The notes under the pieces were generated by a model, which worked only from the letters and a program-made list of their open reading frames with translations, did no database searches and was not told the origin of the DNA. From contig QIKL01000020.1 in assembly GCA_003231955.1 (NCBI GenBank), positions 1 through 37,268 on the forward strand: DNA of 37,268 nucleotides, read 5' to 3'. Shown in pieces: positions 16,878 to 25,139 of the stretch; position 1 is the stretch's first letter, and every line of letters starts with the position of its first letter. This stretch comes from Candidatus Uhrbacteria bacterium (lineage in GTDB: Bacteria; Patescibacteriota; Patescibacteriia; 2-12-FULL-60-25). Position numbers and translations under genes: made by a program.

Positions 16878-19800
16878 ATGAAACGTACACTTATTCGCGT
16901 TACCATCGCGGCCCTTATTACTGGGTTCGCACTTTTTACGACGTTTACACCCGTGCTCGCGCAAAGCAACTGGACATGGACCAATCTCTCGTCCATGATC
17001 GCAGAACGTCAAAATCGTCCAGTCTGGGCCAATAGCTACGCCTCACCATATTGGTATTTTACAGACGGACAAGACCTGTGGTCTGGAGGCCATGTATGGA
17101 AGACTGACGGCTCAAGCATGGCAGACATTACTAGCGACGTTCGTAGTGCAGGCCTTTCACGCGTGGACGACATCGTCTCCGACGGCCAGACGATTTTCTT
17201 TTTGGAGAATGTTACACCGCGAAATAATTCGATTCGAGTCATTGCATACAACGGATCGTTCACCAATCTCACGAGCCACATTCAACAAGATCTTTCATCC
17301 CACGAAGGAATCGTCCAGATAGCTGGTTCAGATGGTGTTTGGGCCATTCTGACGTCAAACGGCCGTATAATTCTGTACACGCCTGCAAGCAATACATTCC
17401 ACACGATCCATGCTGGAATAACTGCACAGATTCCGTATATCCAAAATCATGTTTCAACCGAAAATGGGATGCATTTTACGATGACGATTCAACCTTTACA
17501 ACATGGCTGGATTCTCGCTGATGCGACAAATGGCATTAACGTTCAGTTATCACGTATCGATACATCTGGGAACGTCACTCCTATCAACAATACTGGATAC
17601 CCAATGACAAATCTTGATGCATTCGCATCTAATGGACAAACAGTTATCATGGCAGGGGTGAACGCATCTTCACCATTCGTCTATACCTACAACGGAAATG
17701 CATTTAGCAATGTCTCTTCGCAGGCTTCTGTGATTTCTAATTGGAAAAATACATTAATTGGATACGATGGAACATCATGGCTCATCCTCAAAAGAAAAAA
17801 TCTCTATCGTTTTAATGGAACAAATTTTGACAGTCTCGGACAGACAAAAGACTATTTCGTCACGATTGCCAACAATAACTCCGGCACATTCCTACTTGGC
17901 GGCGCAGTCTCAACGGCTGGAAATCCAGACCCTTCCTATCCACTAAAACTAAAACTCGTAAAGGTGCAAGAACCAAATGTTGTGGACACACACTCAAAGA
18001 CGGATACCAACACCGCAAGCGATTCATACGGCGGCGGCCGAACGTATACCTCAGATTTTGGCCCAACAATCACGACAGCTGGCAGTCCATCAACCTACAC
18101 TGTAAGCAATGGCGGAACATTCGACTATCACGTGACGGCAACTGATCCGAGTGGCATTGATCATATCGATCTCTATGTAAACACTGTACGAATCAAAACA
18201 TGTCATGCAAGTACTTGCGACTATTCTGCCACCTATTTTACGAATGGTCTTTCAACACGAGCCGTGCCGATCTTTGCCTACGCACAAAATCGCAATGGCA
18301 ATACGACCAAGACGTCCTGGGAGAAGCTGACTGTGAACATGTCAGATGCGTCGGATACAATTGAACATTCTGTCGGGGAAACAACGGTTGCGGTAGGGAC
18401 GCGTCCACTAGGTATCGCATATGGCGGAAGTTACATTTGGGTGTCAAATTATGATTCAAACACCGTCTCAAAAATAGACCCCTTAACAAACACAGTCGTG
18501 GCAACAATTGGGGTGGGGGCGGCTCCATGGGGTATCGCATATGGCGGAAGTTACATTTGGGTGGCGGACAGTGGCTCTAATAGCGTCTCTAAAATTGACC
18601 TATCGACGAACAAGGTTGTGGCAATGGTTGTAGTGGGGACGGGACCGAAAGGTGTTGCTTTTGATGGAAGTCACATCTGGGTGACGAATAGTAGGATGAC
18701 GAATGGTGAATGGAATGGTAGCTCTAATAGCGTCTCTAAAATTGACCTATCGACGAACAAGGTTGTGGCAACGGTTGTAGTGGGGACGGGACCGGAAGGT
18801 GTTGCTTTTGATGGAAGTCACATCTGGGTAGCGAATGAAGGTTCAAACAACGTCTCAGAGATTGATCCTCTGACAAACGCGGTTGTGGCAACGGTTGCGG
18901 TGGGGACGAGCCCGATGGGTGTTGCTTTTGATGGAAGTCACATCTGGGTAGCGAATAATAGTTCAAACAACGTTTCAAAAATTGACCCCTTAACAAACAC
19001 AGTCGTGGCAACAACGACCGTGGGGGCATGGCCTGAAGGTATCACATATGACGGAAGTCACATCTGGGTAGCGAACATTCGGTCAAGCGACGTCTATAAA
19101 ATTGATCCCTCAACAAATAAAGTTGTGGCAAAGGTTTTGGTGGGGACGAGCCCAATAGGTGTTGCTTTTGATGGAAGTCACATCTGGGTAGCGAACAGTA
19201 GCTCTAGTAATGTCTCTAAGATTGACCCATCGACAAATTCAAATCGTGCAAATGATAATATCTCAGTGCGGGGAACGCTTGATCCGTCGGGACCAATCCT
19301 GAACTGGAACACGACTGCGACGTATCATGCCCATGCTTCCGCTTCAAGCGGTCTCTCGTATATTGAAATCTACGTCAACGATTCTTTTGAACACGGGTGT
19401 ATATTTAGCCGGACGGCTAGTGCTAGTACTCTAAACTGCGATGCTTCAATCTATACATCAAACTACTCAAATGGCGCCCAACTCACATTCAATGCCATTG
19501 CGATGGACAACGATGGAGGGATCGCTTGGAACAATTCAAAGACCGTGACCATCCATGACAACAAATCGACGAGTAGTAATACGTGGATCTCCTCAAATCC
19601 AGATACGACAACCCTGCAAAGCGGCCAGACCGTGATCTTCACGGCTAACGCAACCAATCCGATCGGTATTCGTAGTATTCAGATGTATGTAAATGGCAAT
19701 GTCCAAAACACATGCAACCCAGATATTCTGATATATGGAACAGCGACCTGTAGCGCGACAATCCATGGTGCAAACTATTCAAATGGCACGAGTGTCTATG

Positions 19801-20501
19801 TAAATGCACGTATCACGGACGGAAATGGAAACATTACATGGTCACAAAACCGCACCTACGATATCACCTTAAAAAAATCGACAAATACCGAAACCTCAAC
19901 GTGGATCTGGTCTAACCCGAACGTAACACAGATTGCGGCGAATCAAAATGTCCGCTTTTACGTAGGTGCATGGAATGCAGCAGGCATTAAAGACATTAAG
20001 ATGTATGTAAACGGCGTTAACTCTCGATCATGCGATCTTGGCTACATCGCCAACGGAAATCAACGATGTTCCGCCCTAATTCAGGGAGCGAATTACCAGC
20101 CAGGAACGAGTGTTTACGTAAATGCACGTATCACGGACGGAAATGGAAACATTACATGGTCATCAGCACGAACCTACACCATTTCTAAAACGCCAACGAT
20201 GATGACTACGACGACTCAGCCGAATCTTCCAATCCGATTCAGTATGGTCTCGAACCATGAAGATGGTTTCACTAATAATGAAACAATTTCATTCGTAGCT
20301 ACGGCTACAAATCAAGATGCCATCCAGCGGATTAACATCATGGTGAACGGTACGCTTGTTAAAACCTGTACTCATTCAAACTCCTGCGCATACACAGGAG
20401 GTCCATACAATAACCGTACATCTGTGTCCTACGGCGCTAAAGTAATCGATAACAATGGTAACTCCCTCTGGACTGGCTACAAGATCCTCATCAAAAAATA
20501 A
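16878..20501 (+). CDS. Large secreted protein with a seven-bladed YVTN-type beta-propeller and five Ig-like modules
   Basis: The 1207-residue product has a Sec signal peptide (residues 1-28, cleavage likely after VLA before QS). Residues 30-365 resemble an irregular propeller-like region with no clear family. One Ig-like module (about 395-495) precedes seven 40-residue repeats (504-787) with consensus VGT.P.GVAFDGSHIWVAN then SKIDPSTNKVVAT, the YVTN/NHL-like blade pattern; seven blades make a closed propeller. Four more Ig-like modules follow (about 797-895, 900-1000, 1000-1105, 1110-1207). Each of the five Ig-like modules carries two cysteines in a similar place. No sortase signal, lipobox or C-terminal anchor is visible, so it is probably released or held by glycan binding. 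Function is unknown; adhesion or binding is inferred from architecture only. Confidence 0.9.
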   Translation: MKRTLIRVTIAALITGFALFTTFTPVLAQSNWTWTNLSSMIAERQNRPVWANSYASPYWYFTDGQDLWSGGHVWKTDGSSMADITSDVRSAGLSRVDDIVSDGQTIFFLENVTPRNNSIRVIAYNGSFTNLTSHIQQDLSSHEGIVQIAGSDGVWAILTSNGRIILYTPASNTFHTIHAGITAQIPYIQNHVSTENGMHFTMTIQPLQHGWILADATNGINVQLSRIDTSGNVTPINNTGYPMTNLDAFASNGQTVIMAGVNASSPFVYTYNGNAFSNVSSQASVISNWKNTLIGYDGTSWLILKRKNLYRFNGTNFDSLGQTKDYFVTIANNNSGTFLLGGAVSTAGNPDPSYPLKLKLVKVQEPNVVDTHSKTDTNTASDSYGGGRTYTSDFGPTITTAGSPSTYTVSNGGTFDYHVTATDPSGIDHIDLYVNTVRIKTCHASTCDYSATYFTNGLSTRAVPIFAYAQNRNGNTTKTSWEKLTVNMSDASDTIEHSVGETTVAVGTRPLGIAYGGSYIWVSNYDSNTVSKIDPLTNTVVATIGVGAAPWGIAYGGSYIWVADSGSNSVSKIDLSTNKVVAMVVVGTGPKGVAFDGSHIWVTNSRMTNGEWNGSSNSVSKIDLSTNKVVATVVVGTGPEGVAFDGSHIWVANEGSNNVSEIDPLTNAVVATVAVGTSPMGVAFDGSHIWVANNSSNNVSKIDPLTNTVVATTTVGAWPEGITYDGSHIWVANIRSSDVYKIDPSTNKVVAKVLVGTSPIGVAFDGSHIWVANSSSSNVSKIDPSTNSNRANDNISVRGTLDPSGPILNWNTTATYHAHASASSGLSYIEIYVNDSFEHGCIFSRTASASTLNCDASIYTSNYSNGAQLTFNAIAMDNDGGIAWNNSKTVTIHDNKSTSSNTWISSNPDTTTLQSGQTVIFTANATNPIGIRSIQMYVNGNVQNTCNPDILIYGTATCSATIHGANYSNGTSVYVNARITDGNGNITWSQNRTYDITLKKSTNTETSTWIWSNPNVTQIAANQNVRFYVGAWNAAGIKDIKMYVNGVNSRSCDLGYIANGNQRCSALIQGANYQPGTSVYVNARITDGNGNITWSSARTYTISKTPTMMTTTTQPNLPIRFSMVSNHEDGFTNNETISFVATATNQDAIQRINIMVNGTLVKTCTHSNSCAYTGGPYNNRTSVSYGAKVIDNNGNSLWTGYKILIKK
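18387..19238 (+). repeat. Seven tandem propeller-blade repeats of about 120 bp
   Basis: Blades start at 18387, 18507, 18627, 18774, 18894, 19014 and 19134. Six have a 120-bp unit (the last is 105 bp to the end of similarity) and blade 3 is 147 bp. DNA identity is high: GATGGAAGTCACATCTGGGT recurs in blades 3 to 7. The pair 18573-18680 and 18720-18827 differs at only about three positions. Confidence 0.93.
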
Positions 20502-20514
20502 AATATTACACACA

Positions 20515-20548
20515 AAAAAATGCTCCAATGGACAACGGAGCATTTTTT
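20515..20548. terminator. Rho-independent terminator after the secreted protein gene
   Basis: AAAAAATGCTCC (20515-20526) and GGAGCATTTTTT (20537-20548) give a perfect 12-bp stem around a 10-nt loop. Confidence 0.9.
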
Positions 20549-20862
20549 GTTTCTTTGATCAAATCTCAAATATATGTATGTACTAATGAGTCTCTGTGCG
20601 ATCAAAGTACATAGGATCCGATTTTTATAATATCGTATCAAATCACCGAGAACGTTTCATTTTGCATCCCAAATTCGAGGTCATCCATTAGCTTACACAA
20701 TACATCTACGAATAAGACTCTAAAAAAATCATGTGCCTAAGATCCTAAAAAAAACGAAGCGCCTATGTGCTCAAATCTTCCTTATGCACAAGAAAATATT
20801 ACTTTCTCACATCATTAAAATAAACCAATGTAGCTTATCCGACATGTCCGATAGCTTGATTC
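20549..20862. other. Non-coding stretch upstream of the S1 gene
   Basis: No gene is seen. A perfect 8-bp inverted repeat TATGTACT (20577-20584) and AGTACATA (20606-20613), with TTTGATC (20554-20560) and GATCAAA (20600-20606) beside it, lies near the left end. A near-palindrome GCTTATCCGACATGTCCGAT (20833-20852, continuing AGC) lies just before the S1 promoter. The middle part shows nothing recognisable. Confidence 0.5.
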
Positions 20863-20891
20863 TTGCCAAAAACACCAACTTCCTATATAGT
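20863..20891 (+). promoter_or_regulatory. Promoter of the S1 gene with upstream dyad
   Basis: TTGCCA (20863-20868), a 17-bp spacer and TATAGT (20886-20891) precede a leader of about 70 nt. The dyad at 20833-20855, with perfect centre GACATGTC (20841-20848), ends 7 bp before the -35 box, a usual place for an activator site. Confidence 0.55.
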
Positions 20892-20966
20892 CCCCGTAAC
20901 TTTTGAGCCTTCTGTAACCGTACAAAAAATTAAATAACGCGGGGGTTGGCGCACAAAAGATGTAAC

Positions 20967-22094
20967 ATGTCAGCTATAAAAGAACAGGAAAAAGAAGTCC
21001 CACAGACAGAAATCGGAAAGCTCCTAAGCGATACGGCGAATGCGCCGTTTACAACCTTCCCTACTGTCGGCGAGGTAATTAAAGGAAAAGTCATCGCAGT
21101 TGGCCGTAACGAGGTTCGCATAGATCTCAATGGTCTCGCAATCGGCCTTATCCGTGGACCAGAGCTTGACCCAAACGCCCACCTCACGGCAGGCGAAGAG
21201 GTAGAAGCAACAGTCATTGATCTTGACAACGAATTCGGTGAACTTGAACTCTCGCTCAAGGGCGCGGATAAAAAGAAATCCTGGGAAAAACTTCGTGAGC
21301 TCTTCACCAAAAATGAACCGATCCCCGTCAAAATCCTTGAAGCAAATAAAGGAGGTCTGCTCGTTCGGCTTGAAGGTATTACTGGATTCCTCCCAGTATC
21401 ACAGCTCAGCCCGGAGAACTATCCACGCGTATCTGGTGGCGATAAGATACAAATTCTCGAGAAGCTCAAAGAGTTGATCGGCAGCCAGTTCGATGTAAAA
21501 ATCATCGATGTCAATGAGGATGCAGGTAAGCTCATTGTCTCTGAAAAGGCCGTATGGGAATGTAAACAGGAAAGTGTTATTTCCAAATACAAAGTCGGAG
21601 GTATCGTTGAAGGCGATGTCACAGCTGTGACAGACTTTGGCGCCTTTATCCGCTTCGATCAAAACCTTGAAGGTCTTGTACATATCTCGGAGATCGCATG
21701 GCAACGTATCGACCATCCACGCGATGTACTCAAAATTGGTGATCATGTACGTGCCGAGATCATCAACATTGAAGGATCCAAGATTTTTCTCTCTATGAAG
21801 AAGCTTATCGAAGATCCATGGAAGAGTGTCAGTGAACGGTTTAAGGTTGGCCAGATGATTACGGGTAAAGTTATCAAGATTAACCCGTTCGGTCTCTTTG
21901 TGGAGCTCGACCCAGACATCCACGGGCTCGCACATATCAGCGAACTTTCAAACAAACCTGTAAAGGACGTAAATGAAGTCGCACGGATCGGTGATGAGTT
22001 TGAATTTCGTATTGTATCTATCGAACCCGAAAATCATCGCCTCGGCCTCTCGCTTAGATCGCAAAAAGATGAAAAAGAAGAAGCTAAAGCCTAA
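20967..22094 (+). CDS. rpsA: Ribosomal protein S1 homologue with four S1 domains
   Basis: From ATG 20967 the product is 375 residues with four S1 RNA-binding (OB-fold) domains: about 24-98 (GEVIKGKVIAVG), 108-190 (PVKILEANKGGLLVRLEG), 198-275 (VEGDVTAVTDFGAFIRFD, LVHISEIAW) and 286-362 (GKVIKINPFGLFVELD, LAHISELS). Domains 3 and 4 are the most canonical. S1 binds mRNA on the 30S subunit and helps initiation. The E. coli protein has six domains; four-domain forms occur in other bacteria. An in-frame TTG at 20946 is possible but the N-terminus it adds has no merit. In a region without Shine-Dalgarno sequences, S1 may matter more for mRNA binding (inference). Confidence 0.9.
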   Translation: MSAIKEQEKEVPQTEIGKLLSDTANAPFTTFPTVGEVIKGKVIAVGRNEVRIDLNGLAIGLIRGPELDPNAHLTAGEEVEATVIDLDNEFGELELSLKGADKKKSWEKLRELFTKNEPIPVKILEANKGGLLVRLEGITGFLPVSQLSPENYPRVSGGDKIQILEKLKELIGSQFDVKIIDVNEDAGKLIVSEKAVWECKQESVISKYKVGGIVEGDVTAVTDFGAFIRFDQNLEGLVHISEIAWQRIDHPRDVLKIGDHVRAEIINIEGSKIFLSMKKLIEDPWKSVSERFKVGQMITGKVIKINPFGLFVELDPDIHGLAHISELSNKPVKDVNEVARIGDEFEFRIVSIEPENHRLGLSLRSQKDEKEEAKA

Positions 22095-22102
22095 GACAAA
22101 CA

Positions 22103-22134
22103 ATCAAAACTCCCTCAATCGAGGGGGTTTTGAT
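22103..22134 (+). terminator. Hairpin between rpsA and ftsH
   Basis: TCAAAACTCCCTC (22104-22116), loop AATC, GAGGGGGTTTTGA (22121-22133) form a 13-bp stem with one T-G pair. The T-tract is only four bases and lies within the stem, so termination may be partial. Confidence 0.65.
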
Positions 22135-22193
22135 ATCCATGAACACATCTCGACAATCCTTCCGCCATTCGCTACAGTGACCGAATTGAAACT

Positions 22194-24041
22194 ATGAATT
22201 CAACTTCAAAAAATATTTTTCTATTCGTGGCAGCGCTGGTCATCGTCGGCGTCGTATTTGCGACGATCAACGTGAACCCAACAAAACGAGTAGACATCTC
22301 AACTATCATCCAAGATGTCCAAAACGGCACGATTAAAAGTATCACTGTAAATGGCGCCAGTATCAAAGCGACGCTTAATAATGGCACCAAAGTCGACTCC
22401 ACAAAGGAATCTACTGAGTCCCTTTCGACCGTACTCAAAAACTATGGCGTCGACGCCAAAAAGATGCGCAACATTAAAGTAGATGTAACTGAAGGGACTG
22501 GATGGAACTATTGGCTTGGGGTCATTCTACCGAATGTTTTGCCGCTTCTCCTTATTTTTGCCCTCATCTGGTTCTTCCTTCGCCAAATGCAGGGACAAAA
22601 TAACAAGGCAATGATGTTTGGACAATCTGGTGCGCGCGAGATCCAAAAAGATGCAAAAGATAAGGTGACTTTCAACGATGTCGCTGGCGTGGCGACAGCT
22701 AAGGAAGAGTTAACTGAGATCGTCGAGTTCTTAAAAAATCCCAATAAATTTACCGCGCTTGGTGCCAAAATCCCAAAGGGTGTGCTCCTCATGGGAAGCC
22801 CTGGTACAGGAAAGACACTCCTGGCACGCGCAGTCGCTGGTGAAGCCAACGTGCCATTCTTTCACATTAGCGGATCTGAATTCGTCGAGATGTTTGTCGG
22901 CGTCGGTGCATCTCGCGTCCGCGATCTCTTTGCCAAAGCAAAAAAAAGCGCACCATGTATTATCTTTATTGATGAGATTGATGCTGTAGGCCGCCAGCGT
23001 GGCTCAGGTCTCGGCGGTTCGCATGATGAACGTGAACAAACATTAAACCAGATCCTCGTAGAGATGGACGGTTTTGAACCGAATAACGGCGTCATTGTCA
23101 TGGCTGCGACCAATAGACCGGATGTTCTCGACCCGGCGCTTCTACGCCCAGGCCGTTTTGACCGCCGCGTAGTCCTTGATCCGCCAGACATTAACGATCG
23201 TGAACAAATTCTTAAAATTCACGCCAAGAACAAGCCACTCGCCAAAGACGTTTCGATCCGCATACTCGCGGAGCGTACGCCTGGATTTACTGGAGCAGAT
23301 CTTATGAATCTTATGAACGAAGGCGCAATCCTCGCGGCACGAAAAAATATCAAAGAAATCCCCATGCATCTGTTGCTTGAATCGATTGAAAAAGTCCTCC
23401 TAGGACCAGAACGCCGCAGCCATGTCATGAACGAGGATGAACGTAAAGTCACGGCGTATCATGAAACAGGACATGCACTCGTCGCTCATCTCTTACCGCA
23501 CGCGGATCCGATTCAGAAAGTATCGATTATTTCGCGCGGCCGTGCAGCAGGATACACACTAAAGATGCCGACAGAAGATCGTCTTATGCGAAGCAAATCG
23601 GATTACATCGACGATATTGCCGTTATGTTGGGAGGCTATGCTGCAGAACAAGAGATATTCCACGACATTACGACTGGCGCATCCAGTGACATGCAACAGG
23701 CAACGCAATTAGCTCGCAACATGGTTACGCAATGGGGCATGAGCGATAAACTAGGACCTCGAACGTATGGCCAACATGGAGATATGATCTTCCTTGGACG
23801 TGAGATTCATGAAAATCGCGACTATTCGGACAACAAAGCCGTGGTTATCGATGAAGAGATCGACAAACTCATCTCCGACGGCCTCATAACGGCCAAAAAA
23901 CTCATCACCAACCATCGAGACGCCATGGACCGTGTTGCAGATAAACTTCTTGTACAAGAAACTCTCGAGCGAAGGGAGTTCACGGATACGATCGGACTCC
24001 CACCCGCGAATCCAAAAAATCTCATGCAGCCCAACACGTAA
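22194..24041 (+). CDS. ftsH: ATP-dependent zinc metalloprotease FtsH
   Basis: The 615-residue product is the membrane AAA+ protease that degrades membrane and short-lived soluble proteins as a hexamer. Two membrane helices lie at about 7-25 and 108-130 with a small extracytoplasmic domain between them. The AAA module has Walker A GSPGTGKT (201-208), Walker [12 protein letters not shown] (256-266) and the second region of homology with RPGRFDRR (318-325). The zinc site is HETGH (423-427), with the third ligand likely the Asp in [11 protein letters not shown] at about 500. All catalytic parts are present. No Shine-Dalgarno sequence is seen. Confidence 0.96.
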   Translation: MNSTSKNIFLFVAALVIVGVVFATINVNPTKRVDISTIIQDVQNGTIKSITVNGASIKATLNNGTKVDSTKESTESLSTVLKNYGVDAKKMRNIKVDVTEGTGWNYWLGVILPNVLPLLLIFALIWFFLRQMQGQNNKAMMFGQSGAREIQKDAKDKVTFNDVAGVATAKEELTEIVEFLKNPNKFTALGAKIPKGVLLMGSPGTGKTLLARAVAGEANVPFFHISGSEFVEMFVGVGASRVRDLFAKAKKSAPCIIFIDEIDAVGRQRGSGLGGSHDEREQTLNQILVEMDGFEPNNGVIVMAATNRPDVLDPALLRPGRFDRRVVLDPPDINDREQILKIHAKNKPLAKDVSIRILAERTPGFTGADLMNLMNEGAILAARKNIKEIPMHLLLESIEKVLLGPERRSHVMNEDERKVTAYHETGHALVAHLLPHADPIQKVSIISRGRAAGYTLKMPTEDRLMRSKSDYIDDIAVMLGGYAAEQEIFHDITTGASSDMQQATQLARNMVTQWGMSDKLGPRTYGQHGDMIFLGREIHENRDYSDNKAVVIDEEIDKLISDGLITAKKLITNHRDAMDRVADKLLVQETLERREFTDTIGLPPANPKNLMQPNT

Positions 24042-24068
24042 AAGTAGATTATGGGAATATAAAAAACG

Positions 24069-24103
24069 AAAAAGATCGATGCCACAAGCATTCGACCTTT
24101 TTG
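24069..24103 (+). terminator. Imperfect terminator after ftsH
   Basis: AAAAAG-ATCGATG and CATTCGA-CCTTTTT pair imperfectly (one mismatch and a bulge) around a loop of about 7 nt, ending in five T. It sits 20 bp before the next ATG, so it may attenuate rather than stop transcription. Confidence 0.5.
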
Positions 24104-24122
24104 TGCTATTATAGTTGGTGCT

Positions 24123-25136
24123 ATGATTCGTTCCTCTTTGCGACACCATGATCCCGTCTACCGTGACGTAATCAAACATGCCCTCATTAATGCGTGGAAG
24201 GGTTGGCGCTATTGGCCGCTCGCCTTCTTAGCTTCGGTTCTGCTGACCGGTAGTTCCTATGGTTTTCTTGTTCAGTCACTTAGTGTGGTTGGGAAGAAGA
24301 GTTCCCTCATTGGACAAAAACTACCCAACATTCAAACTGCGTTCGCAACCATTTCGCAGGGTGGCAATATCGTTAATGCTACATATGCACTTCAAATCGT
24401 CTTCATTATTGCGATCCTCATTCTGGCTTTCTTTGGTCTGTCCGTGATCGCACAGGGCGGACTTGTTTTTATTCTTGGCGAGACCCGGCGCGGAAAGAAA
24501 CCCACACTCCGCGAAGCATTCCGCGTCGGCGGGAATGCCTTTTGGCCACTTGCTGTGGTCAATATTCTTGCATTCGCCGTTATCGGCATCCTCCATTTCT
24601 TTGTGGCATTTCCACTCTATCTTGCCATTACGAATCCGACCCAATTGATGCTGACTCTATACATCCTTTCGTTTATTGTCTTCATCCCGCTCATCTTTCT
24701 TATTGTAATCATCCAGATTTTTTCTATTAACGCCATGATCTTACAAGGAGCACCTGCGGCTGAAGCAATTATCCGTAGTTATAATCTCTTCAAAAAACAC
24801 TGGCTGACTATTTTTGAAACAGCTTTCATTCTCTTCTTCCTCACGCTCGGAATTTTTATCATCGCGACAGGGCTTATCTTCGTCGGAGTCATCCCGATTC
24901 TCGTCGCGGTCTTAATCGCAGCATTTATACATTCAACATTCCTCTTTGGAACGGCACTCGGCGTTGGGCTCGCCGCACTTATTATCGGCGGATTCGTCGT
25001 CGCATCGTTTGCCACCCAACTACAATATGCTACGTGGACTTACCTGTACCAACGACTTGGTGAAGGCGGAGTGGTACCCAAACTCCACCGGTGGATCCGA
25101 GGCCTCATGGAGTCCTTCTCCGTCCCAAAATCCTAA
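24123..25136 (+). CDS. Polytopic membrane protein of unknown function
   Basis: The 337-residue protein has about six or seven strongly hydrophobic segments (near 30-50, 90-118, 138-160, 170-200, 228-268 and 275-300). A repeated pattern of GxALREAFRVG-like loop (GKKPTLREAFRVGGNAFW) and AAEAIIRSYNLFKKHW loop recalls the membrane domain found in glycerophosphodiester phosphodiesterase-associated and YciC-like proteins; this is a resemblance only. No catalytic motif is seen. The stop is 3 bp before the ATG of the PilB/GspE-type ATPase gene, so the two are co-transcribed. A role in pilus or secretion assembly is possible from context but not shown. Confidence 0.8.
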   Translation: MIRSSLRHHDPVYRDVIKHALINAWKGWRYWPLAFLASVLLTGSSYGFLVQSLSVVGKKSSLIGQKLPNIQTAFATISQGGNIVNATYALQIVFIIAILILAFFGLSVIAQGGLVFILGETRRGKKPTLREAFRVGGNAFWPLAVVNILAFAVIGILHFFVAFPLYLAITNPTQLMLTLYILSFIVFIPLIFLIVIIQIFSINAMILQGAPAAEAIIRSYNLFKKHWLTIFETAFILFFLTLGIFIIATGLIFVGVIPILVAVLIAAFIHSTFLFGTALGVGLAALIIGGFVVASFATQLQYATWTYLYQRLGEGGVVPKLHRWIRGLMESFSVPKS

Positions 25137-25139
25137 TCT

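Noticed and set aside
18238-19029. Two open frames on the minus strand within the propeller region
   Set aside because: They are repetitive mirror translations of the blade repeats with Pro/Leu/Arg-rich content and no start context.
18387-19238. CRISPR array because of regular repeats
   Set aside because: Repeats are in frame, 120 bp long and encode propeller blades; there are no unique spacers.
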